61,229 nucleotides of DNA from Gnetum montanum (Eukaryota; Streptophyta; Gnetopsida; Gnetales; Gnetaceae), in NCBI GenBank assembly GCA_015680685.1, contig MNCI01025357.1, positions 370,660 through 431,888 on the forward strand, given 5' to 3'. Shown here in pieces: positions 1-12,436 of this stretch; positions within the stretch are counted from its first letter, which is position 1, and each line of letters starts with the position of its first letter. The notes under the pieces are model-generated. The model saw nothing but the letters and a program-made list of their open reading frames with translations. It was not told the origin of the DNA and did not search any database. A program made the position numbers and the translations under genes.

Positions 1-302
1 AAATAAATAACAATAAATAAACTAAGTGAATGCTGCAATGATGAAGTAATCTCGATCTTTATTGCCGGTCATGTGCGTGTCCAAGTACGGCACACTCGAA
101 TAAAGACACCGTACAATTACATTCACCACACTGCGGGTAGACACGGGAAAAATTCTAACTCTGGAGGGATCAAACTGCCAGAGCTTCGCTACTCAAAAAT
201 TGGGACCCAAATGAGGGAGAGCCGCCTCTTATTTATAGATATGGCGGCGGACTGTGATATCACGTACGCGATATCGTGGCCGATGCAAACCGTGTCTCAT
301 CA
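1..302 (-). repeat. Partial LTR (family VI), minus strand, cut by window start
   Basis: Read on the minus strand, an LTR begins with TGATGAG at position 302 and runs off the left edge. A TATA box (TATAAATAAGAGG) lies at plus 225-237. Upstream of it is an imperfect palindrome with two GATATC half-sites at 256-275. The same sequence occurs in plus orientation at 61038-61229, which confirms this is a repeat end. The TGATGAG terminus is shared with elements I and V, so an Athila-like LTR is likely. The short ORF on the plus strand here is a shadow. Confidence 0.8.
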
Positions 303-1690
303 CTTATGATGTCATATTTAATGAAAATGAGCTACTCTAGGAGAAACTTTAAGTCATGTTATAATTTGGTTTTTTAAGTATCATGGATAACTCTTACTAG
401 GAAAATTATTAATTTTCTTAAAAACTTATTTATGTTATACAACATCATGGTTACAGTTCTTGATCACATAATATTTACTTGAGATTTAGGTTACAAAAAA
501 TTTTCTATATGATATACTCGTGTATTCAAAATCTTCCTCTTTGAGATTTTTTCCTAGATTAGCATGGCTTATAGCCAAAGGATTCTCATATATCAAATAA
601 ATTAATTATATAGAAACTTTATATCAATAGCAAGGATGGTCACTTTTTGTATGTTTATTATGATATTAGAAAAAATTAATTGGACACTATACCTAATTAA
701 TGTTTGATTTTCTTTCCTATATGATAATCTTCCAAAAGAGATTTATATAAAATAACCAGAAGGGTTTGTAATTAACTGAAGTTTAGTATGTAAACTTAAG
801 AAAACAATTTATGACTTGAAGTAACAACCAAGAGTTTGGTAGCAAAAGAATGATGAATTTTTTTATGAATCAAGGATTTATGAAGTTAAAAAAAGATAGT
901 AATTTGCATATTCTAAAGAATCAACATTATAAATGTTGATTATCCTTCATTTAAATCACAACTTGTTAGCTAATCCAAATAATTATATTGTGAATCACTT
1001 CAAACAATTTTATAATTTAACATATTCAAACTTGGCTTAGCTCATTATTACATTGAAATGGAGATTAAATAAGAGTAGAATAAGATTAAGATTTACCATT
1101 GCAAATATGTGATGGAATTTTGGAGAAATTCAACAAGCAAGTCTATATGGATTTGTGAACACCAATCAATCCTAGAATTAAGATTAACACATTTGATCTT
1201 ATTAGCTAATCCAGATAATTATATTGTGAATCACTTCAAACAATTTTTTTTTTATAATTTAACATATTTGATCTTAGCTTAGCTCATTAAAAAATTAAGA
1301 TAGAGATTAAAAAATAAAATAAGATTACAATTTTCCATTATAAATATGTGATGAAACTATTGGAGAAATTCAACAAGTGAGCCTATAGGGATTTGTGAAC
1401 ATTAATCAATCCTAGAATTAAGATCAACATTGAACAAATTAATTAATCCTACATAATTTTGTTAAACAATAAAGTATGTTATAAATATAGGGCATATATA
1501 TCTAATTTTTAATTAATCAACTTATTACTATTCAAATGTAAAACTTTTAATACAAAAAGGTGAAATACATTATTCTATGATATCTTGAAACACTTATGAA
1601 ACTAAAATTGAAAACTAATATTTTATTACATATGTAAATTCTCTAGATCTATTAAATAGTAGAAATGTATATGCTATGAATTTTCAAAAT
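303..1690. other. AT-rich intergenic DNA, no gene seen
   Basis: No long open frame, RNA gene or recognisable transposon domain is visible on either strand. The stretch is AT-rich and contains a tandem duplication (966-1430). Its last bases (about 1660-1690) resemble sequence around 8670-8695, so they are the left flank of a repeat split by element I. Confidence 0.6.
966..1430. repeat. Tandem duplication, unit about 236 bp, two copies
   Basis: Copy 1 (966-1190) and copy 2 (1202-1430) both start with TTAGCTAATCC and run through the same landmarks, such as GTGAATCACTTCAAACAATTT, GGAGAAATTCAACAAG and CAATCCTAGAATTAAGAT, in the same order. They differ by point changes and a longer T-run in copy 2. 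No coding content is seen. Confidence 0.85.
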
Positions 1691-2738
1691 TGATGAGTCA
1701 TCAACTAGCTAGGTTATCTAATAAAAAGTCAACTTTTTAGTTGGCTCTAATATCTTAGCTCTGATGTCCTAGCCCTAATAACAAGTCTCCAACAACAAGG
1801 CTCTTACAACAAGGCTTCGATAACAAGGCCCAATAATTGAGCCTTGTCAATGAGGCCCTATCGACGCAGCCCCATCAATGCATCATATCATGCATCAACG
1901 AGGCCCCATCGACGTGGCCCCATTAATGCATCGTATCATGCATCGACGAGGCCCCATCAACATAGCCTAGCAATAAAATCTATAAATACATGCTCACAAT
2001 CATTTTTATTCAATTATTTTGTTAATATAGTAGTTAAAATTTTGTAGTTTTATTTCATAATCTTAGAGAATAGTCAGTGAGTGCCCACAGTGTGGATTTG
2101 AGTCAATTGGATGGTGTCTTATTTGAGTGGCAATGTACTTGGACACATTCCATGGAAGGTAATAAGATCAAGATTGATTCTTGTTCATTACAAAATTTTG
2201 ACTTAGATTAAATTTTCTTTTAACACAATTTATATTTCATGTACTTAGTTAATATTTACGTTTCCATGCATATTAATGAATTAGCAGAATGAGTGTGACT
2301 AGTTTCAAGTGTAAACATGTATTCTCTTGGTAATCCTAGCAGTTTTATTGCTTGATTTTCCCAGTAGCATAGCGGTTGGTAATCTCAATAGTGGATACAT
2401 GGATTCAAGACATGTACAGCAAGTTGGAAATAGACACTCATCGCCTGTAGGCTAGTTTAGACATTACTTTATGTTGTTAATTAGATTAAGTAATTGATTT
2501 CTCTATCATCATTAGAAGTAACATAAGGATAAAATAACATCAATTATCATATGCCTCACTCTAGAATAAACCATACGTGACAAACCTACCACTAGTCCAA
2601 GTGGGAATACAATGACCTACGATCAAGGCATAATGATCTAGATGCCACAACTATTCCCATCCATGGAATTTGACCAGATTATGTGTGAACACTTGTGATT
2701 CGTATGGTTGGGTGTAGGAGGTACCTCATCGCTCATCA
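1691..2738 (+). repeat. 5' LTR of element I
   Basis: A 1,048-bp LTR with TGATGAG...CTCATCA ends. U3 carries short repeats of AACAAGGC and a roughly 46-bp unit present twice (about 1867-1960), of which the 3' LTR has only one. The TATA box is at 1981-1988 (TATAAATA). The 3' half matches 6100-6956. Confidence 0.85.
1981..1988 (+). promoter_or_regulatory. LTR TATA box of element I
   Basis: TATAAATA sits in the expected U3 position and is conserved at 6209-6216 in the 3' LTR. It would drive genomic RNA from the R region just downstream. Confidence 0.65.
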
Positions 2739-2739
2739 T

Positions 2740-2758
2740 TGGCACCATTTCTAGGGAT
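2740..2758 (+). promoter_or_regulatory. Primer-binding site, tRNA-Asp type
   Basis: One base after the LTR end, TGGCACCATTTCTAGGGAT matches the site expected for the 3' end of plant tRNA-Asp with a few transitions. The match stops after about 18-19 nt, as a normal PBS should. This contrasts with the much longer tRNA match at 6005-6058. Confidence 0.7.
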
Positions 2759-2864
2759 GGTGCTAGTTATCTAGATTAGTTATATCATACCTCTATCACT
2801 GTAAATGCATTAATGAACTATCTTTGAGAAAATATTAAGTCACATACATTATAAACCAACAACA

Positions 2865-5250
2865 ATGTCTCTTTCACAAGGAAGTGATAATGCATCGTAT
2901 GAAGAGAACATTCATTGGAGAACCACTGAGATATATACTGAAGAAAATTGGAGTGACCAACCTCATGTAAGGATTTCATATATTCATGACCACCTAACTA
3001 CGCTCAAGTAATACATTCACCTAAGGCAGAAAACCCTAGACGAGATGAAGTAAGTCCTAGACTAGGGGAGGCCTCAAGGCCTAGGACCTCCTCAAAACCT
3101 AAAAAAGATAAATCAAGGGACTATGGGGAAAACCATCAAAGCCATGGTAATCCTCCTAGTTCTTCATCTTCCTCGTCCTCTTTAATGTCTAGTTCTGACA
3201 AAGATGAACATAGTTATAAAGATAGAACTTTACTATGGGGTCAAACTAAGAATAGAAATCGAACCCAAGGGAAAAATCAAAGGCATCAACATGAACACAG
3301 CTGAAACCATCACAATTGGGCAAATAGAAATAGCAATTTTTACCATGCCATGTCTGATGATGATGAACCCTTATTGGCCACTAAGAGCCTAATGTAGATC
3401 ATAGAGGCAGTTAAGATACCCCATAGGCATCGCAAGGAAAGTTGCATAAAAAGGCTTAATATGAATAATATCCCTAAATTTGTGAGAGGCTATGATTTTG
3501 ATCTACAACATCACTTACAAGTCTTCCATGATGCATATGCCTTGCAAAATATTAAAAATAAGTGGCAAAAGTTTAAGCTCTTCCCTAGGATTCTAATAGA
3601 CAAAGCTAAAATTTGGTATAGATCATTGGAACCAAGTTTCATCCACCAATGGTCCACAATGCTAGAACTTTTCAACGAAAAATACCAAACCTATGTAGGA
3701 GTGTCCAACCTAAGAAAAAAAATCCAAGGGTGGAAGCAAGAAAATCATGAACCCTTGGATGTGGCCTTGGATAGATACTATTCGCTACTACATAGATGTT
3801 CTGACCATGATTTTAGTCAAAAAGAGCAACTTTTCCACATCATAGATGGGCTTTGTAATGAAATGAGGGAGACCCTTGGGATGTATGCTTAAGGTCGATT
3901 GTATGAATTAAAATCCCATCAAATACAAAGGCTAATCAAGTAGGTGGAAAAATAAGAAGAATAGTTATGTAAATGAGAGAATGTTTAGAAATATCATTGG
4001 GATCCAATGCTTCAAAAGAAGAAGGTCCATATCTATGATGAGGAAAAAGAGGCAACTCTCAATAAGTTGATTTCACAATAAACCTTGCCACTACAACAAT
4101 CTCTTGATGATCTCTAGGCAAGGCTAGATAGGATGTCAGAGTGGATAAATGAAAAAGCTACAACTTTTGTAGGAACTGTAGAGGAGAAGGTAACATAAAA
4201 TGAATTAGGAAATCACAATAAACAAAGGAAGAAGACCCAAGAAATAGCTAGGAACACTTATCAACAAACATGGAAAATGGTTGTAGAAGAAGAGGCTATG
4301 GACTCAACCATAGAAGACGATGATGGATGTGACATTTATCTATATTACCATCTAAAGGGCTATTGCCCAATCATGTTACATCTACATGAGTATTGGGCTT
4401 TTGCATTAAATCCAAAATTCATACAAAAGCACATGCCTAGGAAATTTCCTTTTTCACATAGTAATTATAGACAATTCCACAACCAATCATACTACCCTAG
4501 GGGAAATTATTAGCAGCCTCAACACCATCATCAACTGCAGTGGCAAAATCCATAGTCATGGGGGAAGCCATAACTAAACCATCACTACCATTACTACCAG
4601 CCAAAACTGTATGGATATTATGTTCAACAAATTATTTTCCTAATTGGTTCTGCCTCCTCTACTTCAAATTACTACTACAACTCTCTTGAATATCATTAAA
4701 CTGCAACATCTTTTGAAGGGTCAAAACCTCACATGTCTCATCTTTCATCATATCCTTAATATTCTCATACTTTCCTACATCATATGTCACCACTAGCAAC
4801 ACAGGAAAGTTCAACACCATGACATCAACGAGAGAATGCCACTTGTACTACAAACATACATAGAAATGATAATGCCAATAGACCTCGACTACAATCTTGG
4901 AAACATTGTTTGTTTAGGACAATTCCCATGTGTATGCACAAAACTTGTGGACCTACTAACTCATCCAAACCAACACAATGCCAATCAAGTGCAACAACCT
5001 TCCTTTCACAACCAATGTCCTCTAATCCTATGCAAAGGCCAACATCCATTGTTACTCCAAAACCTAATAGAAATGATGAATTTAGCACTATGGAGAGAAA
5101 AAAGAAAAATCCATACATCACTAATAGTAAAGGGTGTAGTTGTCGACCAGAAATTCAAAATATTAACATAGCCAACAACAAAGCTAAGAAACAAGTGTAT
5201 GAGCAAAAACCAATCTACGTAGTAGCCACTAAACCAAAAGACACTTAGTG
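2865..5250 (+). pseudogene. Decayed gag (capsid-type) polyprotein of element I
   Basis: This is a Gag precursor that would have formed the virus-like particle. The likely start is ATG 2865, with at least one frameshift before 3461. The best-preserved block (3461-3892, 143 codons) begins with IPKFVRGYDFDLQHHLQVF and contains KAKIWYRSLEPSF and TMLELFNEKYQTY, the usual layout of the retrotransposon gag domain. Past 3892 the same frame continues to about 4513 with many TAA/TAG where Gln is plausible, then a Gln/Asn/Pro-rich part to about 5250. No clear CCHC knuckle is seen. A related, worse copy lies at 49276-49545 in element V. The frame at 5375-5596 may be a further remnant. Confidence 0.65.
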
Positions 5251-5860
5251 GCTTGAAAATGAAAATATAAAATTGTTTTAAAGATAAGTAACTGATAATC
5301 TTATTAGTTCTAGAGATAAGAAAATGGACTAAACAAAGGACTTAGACACAAATATCTTACACTCTGATTATACATTGGAAAATGACATTAAATACAAAGA
5401 CCTAGGAATTAAAATAGAAAATCAAGAAGAAGAAGCAAACATATCTAGACCCTCAAAAATAGAAATACCTTCAAGTCTAGATGAAGATATGTCTCTGAAT
5501 GATCCAAACAAGAATATCAACAATGTTAGATGTGCTACCACACGATTAATTAAATTAGTAATAGTGATAGAAGGAAAACCGATGGTGTATAACTAGGGAA
5601 TTATGCAGCCCATCTCTTGAATGTTTAGCTATAAGGTTAATCATGGGTGAGATGCTCCATCCTAGTTCAAGAACTAATAAGTGTTTTTCATCTTTTTATT
5701 TTTACAATTTCTTATCATTTTCTTATTCCTTCCAAAATTTTCTAGATTCTTAATATGTTTTCCATTTCTTAATATTTTTCTTTTCTTTATATTTTTCTCT
5801 TTTCTTAAGTCACTTACTTTATGTTTTATGAATGTATTTTGTATTTTTGTTAATAATATT

Positions 5861-6003
5861 TCCAAGTGGGAAGACAACGAACTGTGATCAAGGCATAATG
5901 ATCTAGATGTCACAACTAGTCCCATCCATGGAATTTGATTAGATTGTGCATGAACACTTGTGATTCATATGGTTGGGCGTAGGGGGTACCTCACCACTCA
6001 TTA
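5861..6003 (+). repeat. Truncated LTR 3' end of element I
   Basis: From TCCAAGTGGG at 5861 to CTCATTA at 6003 the sequence matches the last ~145 bp of the LTR (compare 2595-2738). The DNA before 5861 is not LTR. The piece is directly followed by a reverse-transcribed tRNA copy in the position of a PBS. Confidence 0.8.
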
Positions 6004-6004
6004 T

Positions 6005-6058
6005 TGGCACTATTTCCAGGGATTGAACCCAAGTCACCCACATGACAGGCAGAAATAC
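6005..6058 (+). other. Reverse-transcribed tRNA-Asp fragment at an LTR junction
   Basis: Starting exactly where a PBS should start, about 54 nt are complementary to plant tRNA-Asp(GUC). The match runs from the CCA end through the T arm (GGGATTGAACCC), the anticodon arm (CATGACAGGCAG) and the bases next to it. By eye about 42 of 54 positions match the tRNA as I know it, and nearly all differences are C/T or G/A. The match includes the CCA end, which plant nuclear tRNA genes do not encode. The source was therefore a mature tRNA used as primer and copied far past the usual stop at position 58. Confidence 0.8.
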
Positions 6059-6956
6059 AAGGCTTTAACAACAAGGCTCCAATAATAAGGCTTTGACAAC
6101 AAGGCCCTAATAACTGGGCCTTGTTGACGAGGCCTTGTCGATGTAGCCCATTGACGCATCATATCATGCATCGACGAGGCCCTGTCAATGCAACCTAGTA
6201 ATAAATTCTATAAATACATGCTCACAACCTTGTTTATGTAGTTCTTTTGTTAATAGAGTAGTCGAACTCTTGTATTTTTATTTTGTAATCTTAGAGAACA
6301 GTCAATGAGTGCCTACAGTGTAGATTTGAGTTAGTTATACAGTTCTTATTTGAGTGGCAATGTACCTAGACACATTCCATGGATAGCAATAAGATTGAGA
6401 TTAATTCTCGTTCATTGTAGCAATTTGACTTAGATTAAATTTACTTTTAATGCAATATATATTTCATGTACTTAGTTAATATTTATGTTTCCATGCATAT
6501 TAATGAATTGGTGGAATGAATGTGACCAATTTTGAGTGTAAACACATATTCTCTTGGTAATCCTAGCAGGATTATTGCTTGGTTGGCCTAGTAGTGGTAA
6601 TCCCAGTAGTGGATATGTGGTTTCAGGACATGTACGGCAAGCTAGGAATGGATATTGATCATCTGTAAGCTAGTTTAGAATTTACTTTGTGTTGTTAATT
6701 AGATTAAGTAATTGATTTCTCTATTATCATTAGAAGTAACATAAGGCCAAAACAACATCAATTATCATATGCCTCACTCTGGACTAAACCATACATGACA
6801 AAGCTGTCACTAGTCCAAGTGGGAAGACAGAGAACTGCGATCAAGGCATAATGATCTAGATGCCATTACTAGTTCCATCCATAGAATTCAACTAGATCAT
6901 GCATGAATGCTTGTGATTCATATGGTTGGGCATAGGGGGTACCTCACCGCTCATCA
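6059..6956 (+). repeat. 3' LTR of element I, 5'-truncated
   Basis: Homologous to 1797-2738 of the 5' LTR, but lacking the first ~105 bp including TGATGAG. The TATA box is at 6209-6216. It ends GCTCATCA at 6956, followed by the TSD AAAAT. Confidence 0.85.
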
Positions 6957-9900
6957 AAAATCATCATTAAGAAAATTAATAACTGTTCTCAGTAACATTT
7001 GAAACAAATTAACCAAATTTGTAACTATAATATCTCACTTATGTCTAATATGCCTAAATGTAATACATTACAAGAATGTAGTGTTCATATTTAAGATTAG
7101 TTCTATTACATCATTGGCATATTCATTTTTCATGAGGGATTTTGTACCATCTATCTATTTCAACTTTTAGATAATGAGACCCTATTTGTTTTCTTTTAAT
7201 TATGCATTAGTGAATCAAAAATGATGAGAAATAAATTAGATAAATAGTTTACCTTTAAATTTAGGCCTCCCTTGATACTATTCAAATAGAAATGTTTCTT
7301 TTCTTCCATATTTTTCTAAAGTTTTTAAAATACTTTTTGTTTCACCAATTTGAAAATATTCTTAGAATAAAAATAAAAAATGTTGTAAGTATAAAATTCC
7401 CTCATGAAACTATCATTTATATTTGGTTGCCAACATTACTTTTTAAAAGTATTTGTGCAATAGAAATTCAAAAAGATTATGACTATAGGTTATAAATTGA
7501 CAAATAGCTTTAACTTCTAAAGGTATCATCTCTCTGTTAAGAAGTATAATAGCATATTGTGTATGTTTTTTTACTTTAAATTCACAGAGCAAGAAAAGAT
7601 TCTAAATTTTTTCTATTTTCTTTTCTAATATTTATTTATTGGACTAGGACCCCATAAAACACACTCATCAAGGAATAGCTAGTTGAATAATGGCATGATA
7701 AATTGATTCAACAAAGAGTTTTGAAGTTTATGTAGACATCGATTAGGAATGTAACTTGACTAATTAGGCTTCTTGAATAATTATTTTTTATCCAACTATT
7801 TGGAACAAAAATAAATTGACAAATTAATAAGAAGAAATTTTTCTAAATATGCTTGATGGAAGCTAAATATTGTACACTACATAAAACTTTGAAAGATATC
7901 TTAGGGTTTGATCAATTAAGTTTTGAGATTGGTATTGAAGTCGGTAACCTAGTTCTATCCATTATGATAATTAGAGAATTATTAAGGTGGTTCAAAACCT
8001 AGTCTATCATAACAAAAGAAAATATATTGAAATTAGAAAGCAAATGCATTTAGAAACACCCTTTTCAAATATCCATTTGATGTCTTCCAAAATTACTTGC
8101 ATGTCATTGCATTTGTAATTTGAAGTGAGGAGAAGAAAGAAAAACATGAATAATGAGATTTTTGGATTATATTTTAAGATTATGAGAATAAAATTTGAAG
8201 ACTAAAGGCCCTTCTACTCCTTAGAATTGTTATTTATCCTTATTACATCATAACAAATTGTGAAGACTTCTTAGCTTAGTTAAATGATAAAGCATGAATT
8301 AAGGAGGAGAATTAGAATAGTAATTCATTCCTCGTCTTCTTAGTTTTCTAAAATTTTGAGCTACTTGTTTACATTTACAATGTGTTATAATTACTTCTGC
8401 AATCACGTTATAAAGTCAAGTCACCAAAAGACATGTAAGGTTACAATGTTAGTCATTTCATCATTCCACTCTTGTGCCAAAATAATGCATTTGACTACAT
8501 GAGTTCTTTTTCTCTATTCTTCTCCATGGAGATCTATATCTTTGCTTATTTCCAATTTTTTCATATCATTTTCAATCATTTTTTCCTATGTTTTTTTTTT
8601 TTGTCTTTCTTTCATAGCTTGAACAATAATATAGCAACCCTTTTTTTATGAAATTGAACCTAAAAATGAAAACTAAAACATGTTATGAGTTTTGAAAATA
8701 TCACTAAGAAAATTACCAAGTGTTCTTGGTAATATTTGAAATAAATTTATCAAATTTGCAACTAAAATATCTCATCAATATCTAATATACTCCAATGTAA
8801 GACATTGTAAGAAAATGTGGCATTCATCTTCATGCTATTTATATTACATAGTTAGCATATTTGTTTTTCATAAGGAATTTTGAACCGTCTATCAATTTGA
8901 ACTCTTAAATCATCAGATCCCATTTGTGCTTTGCTAATTATGCATTGATTATGAATAGCAACAAATAAATAATTTGGCTTTGAATTAACTCCTCTTCTAA
9001 TATTATTCAAATAGAAAAAAAAATTTCCTTCTACATTTTCCCAAAGTTTTTGAAATACTTCTTAATTTACCAAACTACAAACTTGGTTAGGATCAAAATA
9101 GAGAAAAGATAATCTAATCTTCTTTGCACATGTCCAAACCATTTAAGACTTCATTCGTGTAATTTATCTGAGACAGAAACGAAGTCTCCCTCTAATATTT
9201 TTATTGTGTATTTTATCTTTTTTAGTAATATTTAACATTCATGTAAGCATTCCCATTTCTAACGCACATTTTTTGTTCATGCTTTTTAGGAACTTCCTAA
9301 ATTTAGCCCCACATAAATTACGACACTTAATAAACTACTTTATTCATGATACCATGATCTTTTACATATATATTGATAAGAAGATAAAGTAAAAGAAAGG
9401 GAAAAATGAAGCTAAAAGATAAAAAAAACCAATAAAAAAGTAATAAGAAAATTTACGAAGATAAATTGTGTAAATACTATATTTTAATCTACATTTGAAA
9501 CCAAGCATTTTATAACTTAAATGAAATTTTTAGGTATTAAAAGGATCATCACTCTAACATTCAATACTCATCTCTTATAAAGGCAAATTCTAGGGAATTA
9601 ATATAAACCTAATATCTTTTTGAGTAGTTGTATCCAAGCTCAAATCCTAGTCTTATAAACTTGAGAAATTTTTAAATATTACTATTAGTATTAAATCTTA
9701 GCAAATTAAAGTGGATCATAGTATGCAAAATGAAACTCTTAATGGGGACATTCCTCAAATGGATCATTCTAAACTATTTGAATAGTAAATGTTAATGCAT
9801 TTTGGAAGTCCAAGATCACCTTCAGCCATTCTTGTAGTGAATCCCTTCAAGGTATTTAAAAACTATTAAGAAATAACAAGCTACTTTCCTAGGGAAGGAA

Positions 9901-10318
9901 ATTCCAAAATGCCATTCAAATTTTAGTTTCTAAATGAAATAAAACACCCATTTTTAAGGAATCGACTAAACCGTTACATCAAATAACTAACTAGGTGTGC
10001 AGAATCTTGAATTATTTAGGAGGGGATCATGATAGGCCCATGTCATTAAGGCTGGAACTTGACCCCATATGCTTGTATATGAGGATTTTCCTATAAAATA
10101 AAGTCATAATTTTTAAACATATACACCTACTTTTCATCAACCACATGTAATTCAAGGTTAGTTTAAGGTTAGATTTAGAGTTACTTTTATCATTGCCCAG
10201 GCCATTTTTCTATACTTAATATGTTTCCACAACCTTGATGCTTCCAAAATGTTTAAGAAAGTTTTCAATTTTATTTGTTCTTATTATTTTAATTACTTTT
10301 TTTCATAGATAACATAAT
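6957..10318. other. AT-rich intergenic DNA with a dispersed direct repeat, no gene seen
   Basis: No supportable gene is present. The block 6957-7420 resembles 8695-9130: both contain a TAAGAAAATTA start, CAAATTTG(T/C)AACTA, ATATCTCA and GTACCATCTATC or GAACCGTCTATC, in order. The second copy continues leftwards into sequence like the left flank of element I, so it is an uninterrupted paralogue of the insertion site. The short ORFs here have no recognisable domains. Confidence 0.6.
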
Positions 10319-10819
10319 TGTTGGTGGATAAATTTTGGACACATCAACACGTGGGAAAAGAAATTTTTTTGAGAAGACTATTGCCTAGGGTCCATTCCAT
10401 ATGGGTACGAAAATCAAGGAATAGTCTCAACTGGACAGAGAGCCATGTGACATTTCAAAACAAAATAAATTAAACTAAAAAGTTGGGAGAATTCAAATTG
10501 AACAACTATCTTAAAATTTAAGACTTCATGAAAGCACAGTAGGTAGCAAGAAAATTTAATTTTTACCTTGGTTCCCCACTACTGCCACTGATTTGTGTTG
10601 TCTCATCATTGTAGACGCTGCAACTAATGTTGCTTGTAGCCACCAAAAGAGGGAGAGAAATAGATTTGTTCAATGTTCCACTGCCACGGGCCTCATTATC
10701 GCCTACCATGCAACCTATCATTGGTGGAAGAAAACCCAAGGAGGCTACTTGTTGTAGCTTCACCATTATTGAAGAGAGAAAAAAATATAGAGCCCTACTA
10801 CAGTTGCCGATTTGGATTT

Positions 10820-10823
<4 letters not shown>

Positions 10824-10903
<80 letters not shown>

Positions 10904-10923
10904 TCATCATCATCATCATCATC
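10824..10923. repeat. Compound microsatellite (AG)n(AT)n(TCA)n
   Basis: About 40 bp of AG, then about 36 bp of AT, then about 23 bp of TCA repeats, directly adjoining. The sister LTR has only a short GA-rich stretch at about 13204-13226, so the array expanded after insertion of element III. Confidence 0.95.
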
Positions 10924-11377
10924 ACCAACCGTTGTTTTTTGCAGTTGCTGCTAGGCAAAAAACCCTTGTGGTAGCAAGGACGAAAACCTTGCTACTTAGG
11001 GATCTGTTGCCATTGTTGTTAAGTGTTGTCGTTACTGCCACTACAAACCATTGTCTACCACCACCGGGAGAGAGAAAACCAAGACCCCTCCACTAGCCAA
11101 AAGGACCACCGTTGCCTCATGTTTCGTCATTGCAGATGCTAGCATAGCTAACACTGCTCATAGTTGCTAAGAGAGGGAGAGAAAGAGATTTGTTCCACCA
11201 CCAACTGTCATTATAGTTTGCAGCTTTGTCCACCACTATCTGCTAGGGAAAGGAGAAGAGAGAGAGGGATGCCACTGCTATCTACTTTGCATGCTGCAAA
11301 CATGTCATTCACAACCTCTATTTCCTAGTGTGCATGTTGTTTTGTCTACCACACACACTATCGAAGAGAGGAGAGGC

Positions 11378-11500
11378 TAGATCCCGATGAGAGAGAGGTT
11401 GGCCCCTGATGAGAGAGAGGTTGGCCCCCAATTTGAGAGAGAGGCTAGCCCCCAATGTGAGAGAGAGGCTAGTCTCAATGAGAGAGAGAGACTGGCCCCC
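11378..11500. repeat. Minisatellite, ~23-bp unit GAGAGAGGYTRGCCCC
   Basis: About four to five imperfect copies of a unit containing GAGAGAGG(T/C)T(G/A)GCCCC. A similar array lies at 13675-13765 in the sister LTR, so this belongs to the LTR itself. Confidence 0.8.
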
Positions 11501-12436
11501 TTATTCTTGTAACTACTATGAGTACTACTATTTTTGCAAGTTTCCTAGCTACTACTCGAGCAAGGAGAGGCCTATCATAGCCTACCACGTGCCTTGCTGC
11601 TACTGACACACTGTTGTCATTGCATCTACACTTGCCACTGCTACCTCAGGAGCTCACATGCCTGTCACACACCACACAGTGATATCACCTACTGCCATCG
11701 ATTGCAATTGCCACACACCACCATTGCTATCATGATCACCACTATCATGCTTCCTGCTAGAGTGGGAAAAGGCTAGACGATGACAATGTGCCAAAGAAAG
11801 AGAAACTGATGTCTACTGATTTCCTCTAGAGAGGGAAGTACTCAATAGATGATTTTCCTATCACTTGTTGCTTAGCCTCCCACTGGTGTTGAGAGTCCTT
11901 TTCTTCCCTCCATAATCCTTTGCAATGCACCCTACTGTTGTAAGAGAGAGAGGGGAGGTTGCAGGTGCTACCCATTGTCTAGCACCACATCATTGCTCTA
12001 GATAGAAAGGTAGTCATACCCCTTCTCCCTAGATGATCCACAACATCCAACTCACCTATGCTTTTATAGCTATTGGTTTAGGTGTTTAAATGCCCATGTC
12101 CTACATTGGTTACATCCACCACCTGGACCATTATGCAACTTCTATAATGCTTAGGACTACCATGTCATCAGTTATGCCACCACTGCACATAACTCTTAAC
12201 ACCACCTAAACATAACTCCCACCGTCGGTTACAACCAACATATCTCCTATAACACACATAACTCCTGGCACCACCATTGTCAATTACGCCACCTCTATGA
12301 CCATTACATAACCCATGTTCTACACCACCCAAGCCATTACGTGCTCGTACAAATTAACTTTCTTTGTGGTCGATGCTAGGGGATTAGACTTGTTGATCAT
12401 GGCTCCATGCCTAGCATGGGTGAGGTTAGCATAATA

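Larger units (their letters stand above)
1691..6956 (+). mobile_element. Element I: gag-only Athila-like LTR retrotransposon
   Basis: The element starts with TGATGAG (1691) and ends with CTCATCA (6956), flanked by identical 5-bp duplications AAAAT (1686-1690 and 6957-6961). A PBS-like site for tRNA-Asp follows the 5' LTR. The internal part encodes only a decayed gag; no protease, RT, RNase H or integrase motif is visible in about 3.1 kb. It therefore looks non-autonomous, of the gag-only type. Its gag resembles that of element V, whose enzymes could have mobilised it (inference). The 3' end is rearranged: a truncated LTR end, a tRNA-Asp copy, then an LTR lacking about 105 bp of its start. Confidence 0.85.
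10319..12436 (-). repeat. 3' LTR of element III
   Basis: A ~2.1 kb LTR with TATA on the minus strand (plus 12061-12068, CTTTTATA). It contains a compound microsatellite (10824-10923) absent at the matching site of the 5' LTR, and a short minisatellite (11378-11500). The peptide-like ORFs across the TA/GA runs are artefacts. Confidence 0.8.

Noticed and set aside
4825-5206. Overlapping ORFs on both strands between 4825 and 5248
   Set aside because: Only the plus frame that continues the gag pattern is kept; the minus frames and the other plus frame are shadows.
6005-6058. A nuclear tRNA-Asp gene or pseudogene
   Set aside because: It includes the complement of CCA, lacks the 5' part of the tRNA and starts exactly at the PBS position, so it is a reverse-transcription product.
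10563-11096. ORFs encoding runs such as IYIYIY, RERERE and HHHH on both strands
   Set aside because: They are translations of a compound microsatellite in every frame, inside an LTR.
11378-11500. CRISPR-like array
   Set aside because: The repeats are degenerate and head-to-tail without distinct spacers, and lie inside a plant LTR.
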